In this document: in pieces, positions 24,732-34,050 of the stretch
Position numbering within the stretch: position 1 is the first letter of the stretch
Layout: every line of letters begins with the position of its first letter
DNA from: Phycisphaerae bacterium
Lineage (GTDB): Bacteria > Planctomycetota > Phycisphaerae > Sedimentisphaerales > Anaerobacaceae
NCBI GenBank assembly: GCA_012744475.1
Contig: JAAYBV010000016.1
Span: forward strand, 1-34,641
Length of the DNA: 34,641 bases
Direction of reading: 5' to 3'
Translations under genes and position numbers: made by a program
Notes under the pieces: model-generated
The model's database searches: none
Told to the model about the DNA's origin: nothing
Seen by the model: only the letters and a program-made list of their open reading frames with translations

Positions 24732-24760
24732 CGGCCGGAGGATCGGGGAGCCTCCGGCCG
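24721..24760 (-). terminator. Intrinsic terminator of rpoD
   Basis: On the minus strand CGGCCGGAGG and CCTCCGGCCG form a perfect 10-bp stem (24751-24760 with 24732-24741) with a 9-nt loop. It is followed by TTTTCGTTTG. The stem sits about 28 bp after the rpoD stop. Stem plus T-rich tail is a classic Rho-independent terminator. Confidence 0.85.
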
Positions 24761-24787
24761 GATGTGTCATACCGTGCCTCGACGCTG

Positions 24788-26581
24788 TCAGGCGGACTTG
24801 TGGTCCAGAAACCCTTCGAGCTTCCGCGCCCGGACCGGGTGCTGAAGCTTGCGGATCGCCTTGGCTTCCACCTGCCGGACGCGCTCGCGCGTGACCTTGA
24901 AAATCCGCCCGACCTCTTCGAGCGTGTAGGTGTAGCCGTCGCCGATGCCGTATCGAAGCTTGATGATTTCCCGCTCACGGTATGAGAGGGTCTTCAGAAC
25001 CATGTCGATCCGCTCTTTGAGCATCTCCTGCGTCGCCGACGCCACGGGAGAATCGACGTCGTCGTCTTCGATGAAGTCGCCAAAGTACGAGTCCTCGCTG
25101 TCGCCGATGGGCCGGTCGAGGCTGATGGGGTGCTTGGAGATGTTCAGCACCCTTCGCGTCTCCTGCACGGACATGCCGACTTCGTTGGCGATCTCTTCGA
25201 TCGTCGGTTCGCGGCCCAGTTCCTGATGCAGGACTTTGGAGGCGCTGCGAATGCGGCTCATCGTCTCGATCATGTGCACCGGGATACGAATCGTCCGGGC
25301 GTGGTCGGCGATGGCCCGCGTGATCGCCTGGCGAATCCACCAGGTCGCGTACGTGCTGAACTTGTAGCCGCGACGGTACTCGTACTTGTCGACCGCGCGC
25401 ATCAGGCCGGTGTTGCCTTCCTGGATCAGGTCGAGGAAGCTCAGCCCGCGATTGCGATACTTCTTCGCGATCGAGACGACCAGTCGAAGGTTGGCGCTGG
25501 AAAGCGTTCGTTTGGCCTCCTCGTACTGGGTGAATACGCGTTCCATCGATCGGAGCTTCTTTTCGAGCAGGTCCGGCGTCTCCAGAACCAATTCCTGAAG
25601 GCCCGCCAATTCCTGCCGGGCGGCGCTAATGTCGTCGGCGGTCATCACATCGTTGACGCCCGCGGCGATGATCTTCTCAAGCTGACGCATCTTCTCACAG
25701 ACGCCGTGCAGCTTGATCTTCATCGGCTGGATCCGGCTGGTCCGAAGGCTCAGCTCCTCCAGGAGCGTGGCGATCTTGCGTCGATTGCGACGCAGACGCC
25801 TGGCGTCCACCTTGTGTTCGTCACCGTCCGGATTGACGCCGATCTTCTTGAACAGGCCCTGGTTGATGTCGAGAAGCTCCGTCACCGTCTTGAGGTTGGT
25901 GACCATGCGTTTGCGGATCACCCCTTTGACCGTCAAGGGAGTGGTTCCGGTCTTGATCGTACGATCGAACGACATCGACCCATCGTAGACCTGCTGGAAC
26001 AGCTCCACCGCATTGCGGGCACAATAGTCACACTGGAGCATCTTGCGCCGGAACGCCATGCGGGCGATCTCGATCTTCCGGGCCAGCGAGATCTCATCCT
26101 TGCGCGTCAGCAACGGGATCTGGCCCATCTGCGTCAGGTACATGCGGATCGGATCATCGATGCGGCGGGAGGACTCTCCCTCGGTCAGCTCCTTCTCGAG
26201 GGTCTCGTCTTCTTCGTGAGCCTCCTCTTCCTCGGCCGCCTCCACCTCCGGAATCTCGGCGTCCTCTTCGAACTCCTCACCGGCCTTGCGGCCCTCCTGC
26301 GCCTCGACGTCGCTCTCGTCGATCAGACGCACCCCCATCTCATCCAGCGTTCCAAGAATCCGTTCGAGCCGGCTGGGGCTGACGGCATCGTCGGGCAGCG
26401 AGTCGTTCATCTCTTCGTAGGTCAGATATCCGCGTTTCCTGCCCTTGGCGATGAGCGTCTTGATCAGTTGCTCGACGTCCTGCGCCTTCGGCTCTTCCGT
26501 CTGTGGCGTGTCAGTCGTTTCAGTGACTTGCGTCTGCTTCATATCTGCCGCCTTCTTGGGTTTCTTCACTTTCTTCGCCAC
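24788..26581 (-). CDS. rpoD: Primary RNA polymerase sigma factor (sigma-70)
   Basis: This is the main vegetative sigma factor, 597 residues. It has a Lys-rich start ([17 protein letters not shown]), a region 1.1-like N-terminus ([22 protein letters not shown]), a very acidic linker, and region 1.2 ([20 protein letters not shown]). Region 2 is complete ([62 protein letters not shown]), with region 3 ([18 protein letters not shown]) and region 4 ([41 protein letters not shown]) after it. The GTG at 26581 has GGAG 8 nt upstream; a Met at 26542 is an alternative. dnaG lies just upstream, 158 bp away, as in the common dnaG-rpoD arrangement. It would recognise the TTGNNN/TATNNT promoters noted in this window. 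Confidence 0.96.
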   Translation of the reverse strand: MAKKVKKPKKAADMKQTQVTETTDTPQTEEPKAQDVEQLIKTLIAKGRKRGYLTYEEMNDSLPDDAVSPSRLERILGTLDEMGVRLIDESDVEAQEGRKAGEEFEEDAEIPEVEAAEEEEAHEEDETLEKELTEGESSRRIDDPIRMYLTQMGQIPLLTRKDEISLARKIEIARMAFRRKMLQCDYCARNAVELFQQVYDGSMSFDRTIKTGTTPLTVKGVIRKRMVTNLKTVTELLDINQGLFKKIGVNPDGDEHKVDARRLRRNRRKIATLLEELSLRTSRIQPMKIKLHGVCEKMRQLEKIIAAGVNDVMTADDISAARQELAGLQELVLETPDLLEKKLRSMERVFTQYEEAKRTLSSANLRLVVSIAKKYRNRGLSFLDLIQEGNTGLMRAVDKYEYRRGYKFSTYATWWIRQAITRAIADHARTIRIPVHMIETMSRIRSASKVLHQELGREPTIEEIANEVGMSVQETRRVLNISKHPISLDRPIGDSEDSYFGDFIEDDDVDSPVASATQEMLKERIDMVLKTLSYREREIIKLRYGIGDGYTYTLEEVGRIFKVTRERVRQVEAKAIRKLQHPVRARKLEGFLDHKSA

Positions 26582-26739
26582 AATACCGACTCCACTAAAG
26601 CCAAAGTGCAAACGTCCGAAATCACCACCCGAGTCCGATGACGTCTCCCGTTTCCGTGTCTGAACACTCGAATTCGACTCTGTTACGGCCTATCTTGCGC
26701 GGCAGTTCGCATCCTGCGTCCTTACCGGACGTGACCGGC

Positions 26740-28533
26740 TCACAGCAGGCCCAGGCTATGGGGGTTCTGTCCGGCCCCCGATCCATCCGCCGCGGCAACG
26801 CCGCGGACCTCATTTCCTTCTTGATCGAGTCCGATGGTCTGAGAATCTTTCCGATATCGTCTCAACACCGAGGCAGCGTCCGCCAGCCGGGAAGCATAGT
26901 TGCCCTTCTGCTCTCCGGCCGCCTGAAGGGCCACCAACCCCTCCGCCAGTGACACCGACTCAATCCGAGCCAGCAGCCCGGACAAGGAGAAACCGTCGTC
27001 CGATCGCAGCGCATCCAACAGCACCTCCGCAATCTGACGCAGGATCGGGACGTTGAACAGCGACACACAGATCTCTTCCTGGCGACCCTGAAAGAGAGCG
27101 GGTTCGTTCAAAAGCACTTCGAGCACTTCTCGCTGCGCCGCCGCGTAGAGGCCCTGGCCCCAGTCGATGGGTTCGACTTCATTCCGACGATCTCCATCGG
27201 ATTTCATCGTCTTCGAGACCCGGCCCATCCGCCGGCTCAGATCCGCATTGATCTCCCGTGGTGTAAGACCGATGATCTTCGAGAGCTTGTTGACGATCAG
27301 GCCGCTGTCCAGCACGGGAATATTGTTCGCCGCCAGCCCCGTCGCCACCGCCTGGAGGAATTCGTTCAGGATCGTCCTGCGGTTCGCGAGCGAGTCGTCA
27401 CCCTCGAAGGCCGTTCGCAGCCGGTCCCACTTGAACTGGAGAACGTCTGTGGCCCCGTCGACGACCCGATCGAAAGCCTCCTTGCCTGCCACGAGGAGGA
27501 ATTCGCACGGATCCTTGCCTTCAGGAACGAAACCGAGCTTGATGTCGAGCCTCTGCGAAAGGCACACCTCCAGGGCCCGATTGGCCGCCTCCATCCCGGC
27601 GACGTCGCTGTCGTACACCAGCACGACGCGTTTGGCGTAACGCCGCAGCGTCCGGCCGTGGCCTGTCGTGAAACTCGTGCCCAACGTCGCGACCACGTTG
27701 GCGCAGCCGAACTGATGGGCCATGATCACGTCGGTATAGCCTTCCACCACGACCGCAGTTCCCGTCGAGACGATCCGATGACGGGCCTGTTCAAGACCAT
27801 AGAGGGTGTTGCTCTTGTCGAACAGCGGTGTGGTCGGAGAATTGATGTACTTGGCGCCGGCATCGCTAAGCGTGCGGCCGCCAAATCCGATGAAACGTCC
27901 CGTCGCGTCGGTGATCGGAAACATCAGACGGTGGACGAACTTGTCCTGGCCGGCGCCGGCCACCAGACCGCCCTGCTGAAGCAGACGCAGCGGGATTCTC
28001 GGGCCCGCCGCCTTCGCCAGCGCGTCGACGGCATTCGGCGCCACACCCAGGTTCCACCGAGCGATGCTCTCGGCGGAAATCTTGCGCGAGGCGAGATAAT
28101 CCCGCGCGACCTTGCCGCGCTCGGGATCGTTGAGACACTGCTGGAAGAACTTCGTCGCCCAGGCGTTGACCCGGGCCAACAGATTCGGGTCCACGTCCGA
28201 AACCGGATCGCGACGCTGCGGCGCGGCGGACCGGCGAGACTCCAACTGGATGCCGGCGCGTTCGGCCAACCGCTCCACCGCCTGCGGAAACGTCAGGTTC
28301 TCGCGCATCTGGACGAACTTGATCACGTCGCCGCCGGCGCCACAGGCAAAACATTTGAAAATCTGCTTGGTCGGGCTGACGTTCATACTCGGCGTGTGGT
28401 CTTCGTGGAACGGACAGAGACCCAGCATCTCCCGACCCTTCCGCTTGAGACTAACGTGTTCGGCCACCACGTCGACAATGTCGTTTGCCTGCTGCACGCG
28501 GCTGATCGCCACGTGGTCGAATATCCCTGCCAT
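26740..28533 (-). CDS. dnaG: DNA primase
   Basis: DnaG makes RNA primers at the replication fork. The 597-residue product has the CHC2 zinc finger with Cys40, His43, Cys61 and Cys64 (LCPFHEDHTPSMN, FKCFACGAGGDVI). The catalytic core follows (residues 120-250, PITDATGRFIGFGGRTL, KYINSPTTPLFDKSNTLYGL). The TOPRIM domain shows the acidic residues in VVVEGYTDVIMAHQFG and YDSDVAGMEAAN. The C-terminal helicase-interacting region is less conserved. The ATG at 28533 begins MAGIFDHVAISRV, a typical DnaG start. It precedes rpoD on the same strand. A candidate promoter is at 28644-28671. All key residues are present. Confidence 0.96.
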   Translation of the reverse strand: MAGIFDHVAISRVQQANDIVDVVAEHVSLKRKGREMLGLCPFHEDHTPSMNVSPTKQIFKCFACGAGGDVIKFVQMRENLTFPQAVERLAERAGIQLESRRSAAPQRRDPVSDVDPNLLARVNAWATKFFQQCLNDPERGKVARDYLASRKISAESIARWNLGVAPNAVDALAKAAGPRIPLRLLQQGGLVAGAGQDKFVHRLMFPITDATGRFIGFGGRTLSDAGAKYINSPTTPLFDKSNTLYGLEQARHRIVSTGTAVVVEGYTDVIMAHQFGCANVVATLGTSFTTGHGRTLRRYAKRVVLVYDSDVAGMEAANRALEVCLSQRLDIKLGFVPEGKDPCEFLLVAGKEAFDRVVDGATDVLQFKWDRLRTAFEGDDSLANRRTILNEFLQAVATGLAANNIPVLDSGLIVNKLSKIIGLTPREINADLSRRMGRVSKTMKSDGDRRNEVEPIDWGQGLYAAAQREVLEVLLNEPALFQGRQEEICVSLFNVPILRQIAEVLLDALRSDDGFSLSGLLARIESVSLAEGLVALQAAGEQKGNYASRLADAASVLRRYRKDSQTIGLDQEGNEVRGVAAADGSGAGQNPHSLGLL

Positions 28534-28643
28534 CAGTGCCTACGCACGTCCTTCCTGAAGCGCCGCTCTCTATGGAAAATCCTCCCGCCCGTCGAGGCCA
28601 CGGGCAGAGATAAGGGCCTGCCTCAATGGTTCCAGAGGCGTGG

Positions 28644-28671
28644 CTATTAAATAGGGGCCCAATGCCGTCAA
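28644..28671 (-). promoter_or_regulatory. Candidate promoter for dnaG-rpoD
   Basis: On the minus strand TTGACG (28666-28671), a 16-bp spacer and TAATAG (28644-28649) lie about 110 bp before the dnaG ATG. A second possible -35, TTGACT, is a few bases further upstream. The rest of 28534-28824 holds no gene that I can support. Confidence 0.4.
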
Positions 28672-28824
28672 AAGTCAAGTGATGGGCGCCAAACGGCCCT
28701 TTCTATACTGAGAAACGCCATCGAACATGCTTTTAGACACTTAGTCAAACGAGGCATAAGTCCGATATGTGTCAGCCTGGCACGACAGAAGGCGCTCCTC
28801 CCATCTGACCTGTCCATCCCACAA

Positions 28825-29613
28825 TCACACGCCGCACGCGGGCGGCAGGCCAAAGAAACGCACGGCGGCCTGGGTGCTCTGCCGGGCGAGCTGATCGACG
28901 GACAGACCCCTCAGCTCGGCCAGGAACCGGGCGGTATGGAGCATCAGGGCCGGTTCATTCGGCTTCTGACTGCGGACGGGCTCCGGCGACATGTACGGGC
29001 AGTCCGTCTCGATCATCAGCCGATCGACGGGCACCGCCTGGGCCGCCTCACGGGCGGTCTGGGCGTTCTTGAAGGTGACCACGCCGGTGAAAGAAACATA
29101 GTATCCACTGTCCAGAAGCTGCCTGGCCTGGTCGGCCGACCCGCTGAAACAGTGGAAAACCACCCCCTTCAGCCCGTCCCCGCACCGATCGAGGATTTCG
29201 AGCGTCTCGGCGAATGCATTGCGAGAATGGATGATGACGGGCAAGTCCAGCTCCTTCGCGATGTTCAGATGATCGGCAAAGGCTCGTTTCTGGTCGGGCT
29301 GCTTCGAGAAGTTGTAGTGGAAGTCCAGGCCGGTCTCGCCGATGGCGACGACCTTCTCGCTTCGGGCAAGCGTCTTCAGTTCGCCCAAGGCCGCGGCGTC
29401 GGCGTCCTTGGCATCGTGCGGGTGGATTCCCACGGAGGCGTACAGGTTCTCGTGCCGGCCGGCCAGCTCAACCGCCTTTCGGCTGTCCGCCAGGCTCGTC
29501 CCGACCGTGATCCAGGCGGTCACGCCCGCCTGCCGGCTCCGCTCCAGCACCCCCGGCACGTCCTCCGCCAGCGGCTCAAACGTCAAATGACAATGCGTGT
29601 CGATCAAATCCAT
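28825..29613 (-). CDS. tatD: TatD family metal-dependent hydrolase (DNase-like)
   Basis: This 262-residue TIM-barrel amidohydrolase-fold protein is probably a cytoplasmic 3'-5' DNase. The metal ligands of the family are all visible: His7 and His9 in IDTHCHL, Glu in AIGETGLDFHY, His in PVIIHSRNA, His in VVFHCFSGS, and Asp in IETDCPYMSPEP. The start at 29613 (MDLIDTHCHL) fits the family start, with TAAGG upstream; a longer frame to 29766 adds non-conserved sequence. It lies between yraN and dnaG on the same strand, separated from yraN by 104 bp. TatD is unrelated to Tat export, despite the name. Confidence 0.93.
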   Translation of the reverse strand: MDLIDTHCHLTFEPLAEDVPGVLERSRQAGVTAWITVGTSLADSRKAVELAGRHENLYASVGIHPHDAKDADAAALGELKTLARSEKVVAIGETGLDFHYNFSKQPDQKRAFADHLNIAKELDLPVIIHSRNAFAETLEILDRCGDGLKGVVFHCFSGSADQARQLLDSGYYVSFTGVVTFKNAQTAREAAQAVPVDRLMIETDCPYMSPEPVRSQKPNEPALMLHTARFLAELRGLSVDQLARQSTQAAVRFFGLPPACGV

Positions 29614-29717
29614 GCGCCTTACCGCCCCAATTGACTGAGATAGAACACCGTTCGGATGCCAGGAGCACCGTTTCCACCGTATCATCTTAGCGGATGAAAG
29701 GCAGAACCGCACCTTCT

Positions 29718-30110
29718 TCATGGCGTGAAGGCGTCTTCGTAGTGGCGGATTTCGGGGGGGCCGCAATCGCCTACGACAATGGTTATGACGTCGAAGCGGC
29801 AGATTCGGTCCTGAATTCGGTGGCAGGCGAGGAAATAGCGGGCGGCGCGTCTGACCCGACGCTTTTTGCCTGGGGTGACCATCGCCTCGGCAGGCGCAAA
29901 CTGCTCGCCGGCGCGGGTCTTGACCTCCACGAACACAATGACGCCGTGGGGATCGACCATGACCAGGTCCAGTTCTCCGGTCCGGCAGGAGACGTTGCGC
30001 GCCAGCGTCTTGAACCCTTTGCCCTTCAGGAACCGTTCGCTTCGCTTCTCGCCCCAGCGGCCGAGTCTGGCCCGGTCCGCCAGCAACCTGCGTCTATTGA
30101 ACAGCAACAC
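29718..30110 (-). CDS. yraN: YraN/UPF0102 family endonuclease-like protein
   Basis: This 130-residue protein matches UPF0102 in length and motifs: LGRWGEKRSERFLKGKGFKTLARNV, then the nuclease-like core GELDLVMVDPHG and VIVFVEVKTRAGEQF, and the Arg-rich helix KKRRVRRAARYFLA. The E-x-K and D residues fit a restriction-endonuclease-like fold, but activity is unproven in the family. It starts at a GTG at 30110 with GGAG 8 nt upstream. rplS lies upstream on the same strand, as in many bacteria, but rnhB, which often lies between them, is missing. A strong terminator separates rplS from it, so it may depend on read-through or its own promoter. Confidence 0.88.
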   Translation of the reverse strand: MLLFNRRRLLADRARLGRWGEKRSERFLKGKGFKTLARNVSCRTGELDLVMVDPHGVIVFVEVKTRAGEQFAPAEAMVTPGKKRRVRRAARYFLACHRIQDRICRFDVITIVVGDCGPPEIRHYEDAFTP

Positions 30111-30173
30111 GTCAGGCTCTCCCGCATCCTCAGGTCTCGCTGTGCGTCTATCAGGCGACGGTGCGCCGCCAAG

Positions 30174-30200
30174 AAAAAAGGCCGCATGTCATTGCGGCCT
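30174..30200 (-). terminator. Intrinsic terminator of rplS
   Basis: On the minus strand AGGCCGCA (30193-30200) and TGCGGCCT (30179-30186) form a perfect 8-bp stem around a 6-nt loop. TTTTT follows (30174-30178). It is 49 bp beyond the rplS stop and 64 bp before the yraN start. Confidence 0.9.
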
Positions 30201-30249
30201 CCAGTTGCCAGTCGTTGAGCCGAAAGCCCGCATCGCGGGCCTGAGGCCA

Positions 30250-30618
30250 CTACTTCGAGACGGTGTGCTTGCTGTGGCGATGTGCCAGCTTGACCGCCTT
30301 GCCGGTGCGGGTACGCAGGTAGTACAGCTTGGCGCGGCGGGCCTTTCCGCTCCGGATCGGGCGGACATCCAGCACATTGGGCGAATGCACCGGGAATTTC
30401 CGCTCGACACCTTCGTTGTTTACGATCCGCCGGACCGTGAAGGTCTCATTGATGCCCCGACCCTGCCGGGCGATCACCGTACCGGTGAAAATCTGCGTCC
30501 GAACCTTGTCCCCCTCCTTGATCCGGCAGTGGACGTCCACCGTATCGCCGATCTCGAAGTGCGAAAGTGCATTCTTGAGGTTTTTGCTCTCAACGTGATC
30601 GAGTATTTCCGTCTTCAC
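30250..30618 (-). CDS. rplS: 50S ribosomal protein L19
   Basis: L19 sits at the 30S-50S interface. The 122-residue product shows the family core: FEIGDTVDVHCRIKEGDK, QIFTGTVIARQGRGINETFT, RRIVNNEGVERKFPVHSPNV and KARRAKLYYLR. The start is a GTG at 30618 with AAGGAG upstream at 8 nt spacing. It has its own predicted promoter (30669-30697) and terminator, so it is a single-gene transcript here, unlike the rpsP-rimM-trmD-rplS operon of many bacteria; those genes are not next to it in this window. Confidence 0.97.
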   Translation of the reverse strand: MKTEILDHVESKNLKNALSHFEIGDTVDVHCRIKEGDKVRTQIFTGTVIARQGRGINETFTVRRIVNNEGVERKFPVHSPNVLDVRPIRSGKARRAKLYYLRTRTGKAVKLAHRHSKHTVSK

Positions 30619-30668
30619 CGAACAGTCTCCTTGAGAAGATCGTTTACCGGCCCTGCGTGAAAACTTGT

Positions 30669-30697
30669 ACTATACGGACCGGCCGAACCGAAGGCAA
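30669..30697 (-). promoter_or_regulatory. Candidate sigma-70 promoter for rplS
   Basis: On the minus strand TTGCCT (30692-30697), a 17-bp spacer and TATAGT (30669-30674) lie about 50 bp before the rplS GTG. The pair is close to the sigma-70 consensus. It shares the 331-bp intergenic stretch 30619-30949 with the promoter of the gene on the other strand; a T7 run (30701-30707) lies between. Confidence 0.6.
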
Positions 30698-30839
30698 GGA
30701 TTTTTTTGCACCGCTTTGGGAGATATTCGAACGCGTCCATCGGTCGCAATCGGCCCTCCCGCCCGCCAGAGGCCCGGCGGGAGGCCCCCCGCCCAGGACC
30801 GCAACAGGCCCGCTGCCCCGGAAACTTACCGGCGACCGT

Positions 30840-30868
30840 TTGAATTCCGCCGGGAACCCTGGTATTCT
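30840..30868 (+). promoter_or_regulatory. Candidate sigma-70 promoter for the PurF-family gene
   Basis: TTGAAT (30840-30845), a 17-bp spacer and TATTCT (30863-30868) lie about 80 bp before the ATG at 30950. Confidence 0.55.
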
Positions 30869-30949
30869 GGAACTACCGAACAGTCGGAGCCCATGCCGGA
30901 AGGATGTGGCCAAGCGGCTCCGCACCTCGATGCAGACGGGAGATTTTGA

Positions 30950-32452
30950 ATGAGCGGTCTCTTTGGCGTCGTCTCGGAGGCGAATTGCAGCGAAACCCTC
31001 TTCTACGGCACCGACTACCACTCCCACCTGGGCACAGAGTTCGGCGGTCTGGCCGTCCTGGGCGACGAGTTCTCGCGGCGCATTCACGACCTGAGCCAGA
31101 GCCAGTTCAAGTCGAAGTTTTTCGACGACTGCCGACAGATGATCGGCAAGAAAGGCATCGGGGTAATCAGCGCCTCCGAAGAACAGCCGATCTACCTGAA
31201 CTCCCGATTCGGGCCGTTCTGCCTAGCCACCGCAGGCCTGGTGGAGAACGCCGAGGAGCTGGCCGCCCGGCTTCTGCGTAAGGGCATCTCCTTTTCGGAG
31301 GTCGGCCGCAAGGGGGTCAACACCACCGAACTGATCGGAAAGCTCATCAACCAGGGCGCCGACCTGGTCGACGGCATCGAGCGGATGTTTAACATTATCG
31401 AAGGTTCGTGCTCCCTGCTGCTGCTGACCCGAGCGGGCATCTATGTCGCCAGGGACCGGTTCGGCTACACCCCCCTGGTGGTGGGCCGGGGCAAGGGCTC
31501 ATGGGCGGTGACCAGCGAGTCCAGCGCGTTTCCCAACCTCGGGTTCGAGACCGTAAAGTACGTCGAACCGGGCGAGATTCTCCTGATCAGCGAAGACGGC
31601 ATCGTGCAGCGCAAACCCGGGCGCAAGCGTCCCATCCAGGTGTGCACCTTCCTGTGGATCTACACGGGCTTTCCGGCCTCCAGCTATGACGGAACCAACG
31701 TCGAAATCGTCCGCGAGCGCAGCGGCTGCCTCCTGGCCAGGCGGGACGGTGACACCGACGCCGACATGGTCTGCGGCGTGCCCGACTCGGGACTGGCTCA
31801 CGGACTGGGCTATGCGATGGAATCGGGCAAGCCGTTCCGCAGGCCCCTGGTCAAGTACACGCCGGGATACGGACGCAGCTACACGCCCCCTTCACAGGAG
31901 ACGCGAGACCTGATCGCCAGAATGAAGCTGATCCCCATCAAAGAGGTCATCGAAGGTCACAGCATCGTCCTGTGCGAAGACTCCATCGTCCGCGGGACCC
32001 AACTGAGGAATTACGCCATCCAGAAGCTCTGGGACTGCGGCGCCCGGGAGGTGCACGTCCGGGCCGCGTGCCCGCCCCTGCTGTTTCCGTGCCGCTTCAA
32101 CCTGTCGACCCGTTCCATCAAGGAGCTGGCGGCGCGCAAGGCCATCCGCCGGATCGAGGGGCACGACACCGTAGACGTCTCCCCGTACATCGATCCGGCC
32201 AGCGCCAAGTACGAGCAGATGGTCGAGGTGGTCCGCCAGGACCTCGGGGTCACGACGCTGCGTTACCAGACGGTGGACGACATGGTCGAAGCCATCGGCA
32301 AACCCAAGCACCAGCTTTGTCTGTACTGCTGGACGGGCCAGTGCCCTGAGTCCGCCTGCCGACGCAGCGCGATCGACATCGTCGCCACAAAGAAGCGATC
32401 CCGGCGCGCCGGGACCGTTGTCGATGACTCGGTTCAGCAGCAGCTCTGGTAG
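30950..32452 (+). CDS. Amidophosphoribosyltransferase (PurF) family protein with Ser in place of the catalytic Cys
   Basis: The 500-residue product has the N-terminal Ntn glutaminase domain (about 1-240) and C-terminal phosphoribosyltransferase domain of PurF, which makes phosphoribosylamine at the first purine step. The PRPP loop reads VLCEDSIVRGTQ (Glu343-Thr350; DDSIVRGTT is usual). Four cysteines fit the [4Fe-4S] ligands of Bacillus-type PurF: Cys232 in QVCTFLWIY, Cys381 in LLFPC, and Cys457/Cys460 in CLYCWTG. The N-terminus reads MSGLFGVV, where the family normally has MCGIxG: the nucleophile is Ser2. GGGAG precedes the ATG, and no alternative start exposes a Cys. It may use ammonia, or have another role. 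A GH51-like gene follows 62 bp on. Confidence 0.88.
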   Translation: MSGLFGVVSEANCSETLFYGTDYHSHLGTEFGGLAVLGDEFSRRIHDLSQSQFKSKFFDDCRQMIGKKGIGVISASEEQPIYLNSRFGPFCLATAGLVENAEELAARLLRKGISFSEVGRKGVNTTELIGKLINQGADLVDGIERMFNIIEGSCSLLLLTRAGIYVARDRFGYTPLVVGRGKGSWAVTSESSAFPNLGFETVKYVEPGEILLISEDGIVQRKPGRKRPIQVCTFLWIYTGFPASSYDGTNVEIVRERSGCLLARRDGDTDADMVCGVPDSGLAHGLGYAMESGKPFRRPLVKYTPGYGRSYTPPSQETRDLIARMKLIPIKEVIEGHSIVLCEDSIVRGTQLRNYAIQKLWDCGAREVHVRAACPPLLFPCRFNLSTRSIKELAARKAIRRIEGHDTVDVSPYIDPASAKYEQMVEVVRQDLGVTTLRYQTVDDMVEAIGKPKHQLCLYCWTGQCPESACRRSAIDIVATKKRSRRAGTVVDDSVQQQLW

Positions 32453-32514
32453 AGCGTCCATCGATTTGCCAAGTGACATCGCCACCCAATCGGCACAAGC
32501 CGTGGAGACCGCAC

Positions 32515-34050
32515 ATGAGACCGATCCATAGCACGAGACGCCAATTCCTGAAAGCGATGGGTGCGACCGCCGCGGCATGGAGCATCCCATCGGCCCATGC
32601 CGCCGACGCATCGGACGCGATCGTCGTCGACCCTACGCCGCGCTTCGAGCTGTCGCCGTACCTGTACATGCAGTTCATGGAGCCGTTGGGCACCACCGAT
32701 GGCTCGGTGGCCGCCGCCTGGGACTTCGGACGCGACTGCTGGCGAGAGGACCTGATCGACGTGACCCGCAGGCTGGCTCCCACGATGATGCGCTGGGGCG
32801 GCTGCTTCAGCTCCTACTACCGATGGAAGGAGGCGGTCGGTCCTCCCGAAAAGCGAGTGCCGATGCTCAATATGTGCTGGGGCGGCCTGGACACCGGGCA
32901 GGTCGGCGTGGCTGAGTTCGTGGACTTCTGCCGGCAGGTGGAGGCCGACCCGCTGATGTGCGTGAACTTCGAATCGGACGGCCGCAAGTACTGGCAGAAG
33001 GACCCCAAGGGCAGCGTCCGCACAGCCGGGCCGGAGGAAGCGGCCGAATGGGTCCGCTACTGCAACGATCCGGACGACCGGCTGCGACGCTCGCACGGGA
33101 TCGAGAGACCCTGTCCGATCCGCATGTGGCAGCTCGGCAACGAGACGTCGTACGACCGCGACGGCTACGACTGCGAAACGGCCGCCAAGCGAACCGTTGC
33201 CTTCGCCAAGGCCATGCGGCAGGCCGACCCCAAACTGACGCTGATCGGCTGGGGCGACAGCGGCTGGGCCAAACGAATGCTCGAAATCGCCGGTGAGCAC
33301 CTTCAGTACATCGCCTTCCACCACATGTTCAACCCCGATCAGGGCCGGGCCGATTCGCCCCTGCGCGACACGGAATACCGCAAAGACCCTGCGCGAACGT
33401 GGGAGCACCTGATGAACGCCCACAAGATTCACGACAACCGCATCCGCTGGATGCGCGAGCAGGTGGGCGACGACCCGACGCCGCTGGCGATGACGGAGTG
33501 CCACTTCGCCCTGCCCGGCCGCAACCGGTGTGAGGTCCTTTCGAGCTGGGCCGCCGGCGTGGCCAATGCCCGCCTGCTGAACGTCCACGAGCGGCACGGC
33601 GACCGGCTCAAGATCGCCACGCTGGCCGACTTCTGTGGGACACGCTGGCAGGTCAATGCGATCATGATACCCGTCCCCGGCGGGCCGTCCTTCATGATGC
33701 CGGTGGCGCGGGTGATGTGCCTGTACCGCCACCACAGCGGCGACCGGGGGGTCGATGTCACGCGCACTCCCGACGGGCTCGACGTCACCGCCAGCCGGCG
33801 GGCCGACCGCCTGTTCCTGCACGTGGTCAACACGAACCGCCGGCAGTCCGTATCGACGCAGATCGCGGTCGCCGGGATGCGCATCGCCTCGGGGCAAGTC
33901 TTTGAACTGACCGGCGATCCGGAACACGAGATCATCCGCGACGAGCCCAACGGCGTGGTCCTCTCGGAGAAGGCGCTGCCGCAGGATGGCCGCTGGAGCT
34001 TCCCGGCCGCATCCGTCTCGGCGGTGGAACTGGACGTCCAGACGGTTTGA
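32515..34050 (+). CDS. Tat-exported GH51-like alpha-L-arabinofuranosidase family protein
   Basis: This 511-residue protein starts with a Tat signal (STRRQFLKAMGATAAAWSIP and SAHA). A TIM barrel of the GH-A clan follows, resembling GH51 (YLYMQFMEPLGTTDG, LAPTMMRWGGCFSSYYRWKE, FVDFCRQVEADPLMCVNF). The likely acid/base is Glu210 in MWQLGNETSYD and the likely nucleophile is Glu328 in LAMTECHF. The last 110 residues form the C-terminal beta-sandwich (RADRLFLHVVNTNRRQSVS). GH51 enzymes remove arabinofuranose side chains from hemicellulose or pectin; the exact substrate is inferred. GGAG lies 8 nt before the ATG at 32515. The next gene starts 15 bp after the stop and is also Tat-exported, so the two form an operon for exported glycan processing. 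Confidence 0.85.
   Translation: MRPIHSTRRQFLKAMGATAAAWSIPSAHAADASDAIVVDPTPRFELSPYLYMQFMEPLGTTDGSVAAAWDFGRDCWREDLIDVTRRLAPTMMRWGGCFSSYYRWKEAVGPPEKRVPMLNMCWGGLDTGQVGVAEFVDFCRQVEADPLMCVNFESDGRKYWQKDPKGSVRTAGPEEAAEWVRYCNDPDDRLRRSHGIERPCPIRMWQLGNETSYDRDGYDCETAAKRTVAFAKAMRQADPKLTLIGWGDSGWAKRMLEIAGEHLQYIAFHHMFNPDQGRADSPLRDTEYRKDPARTWEHLMNAHKIHDNRIRWMREQVGDDPTPLAMTECHFALPGRNRCEVLSSWAAGVANARLLNVHERHGDRLKIATLADFCGTRWQVNAIMIPVPGGPSFMMPVARVMCLYRHHSGDRGVDVTRTPDGLDVTASRRADRLFLHVVNTNRRQSVSTQIAVAGMRIASGQVFELTGDPEHEIIRDEPNGVVLSEKALPQDGRWSFPAASVSAVELDVQTV

Noticed and set aside
25130-26641. Plus-strand frame of 503 codons
   Set aside because: Opposite rpoD, which is unmistakable.
28668-28853. Minus-strand frame of 61 codons upstream of dnaG
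   Set aside because: It overlaps the end of tatD, has no good ribosome site and shows no motif.
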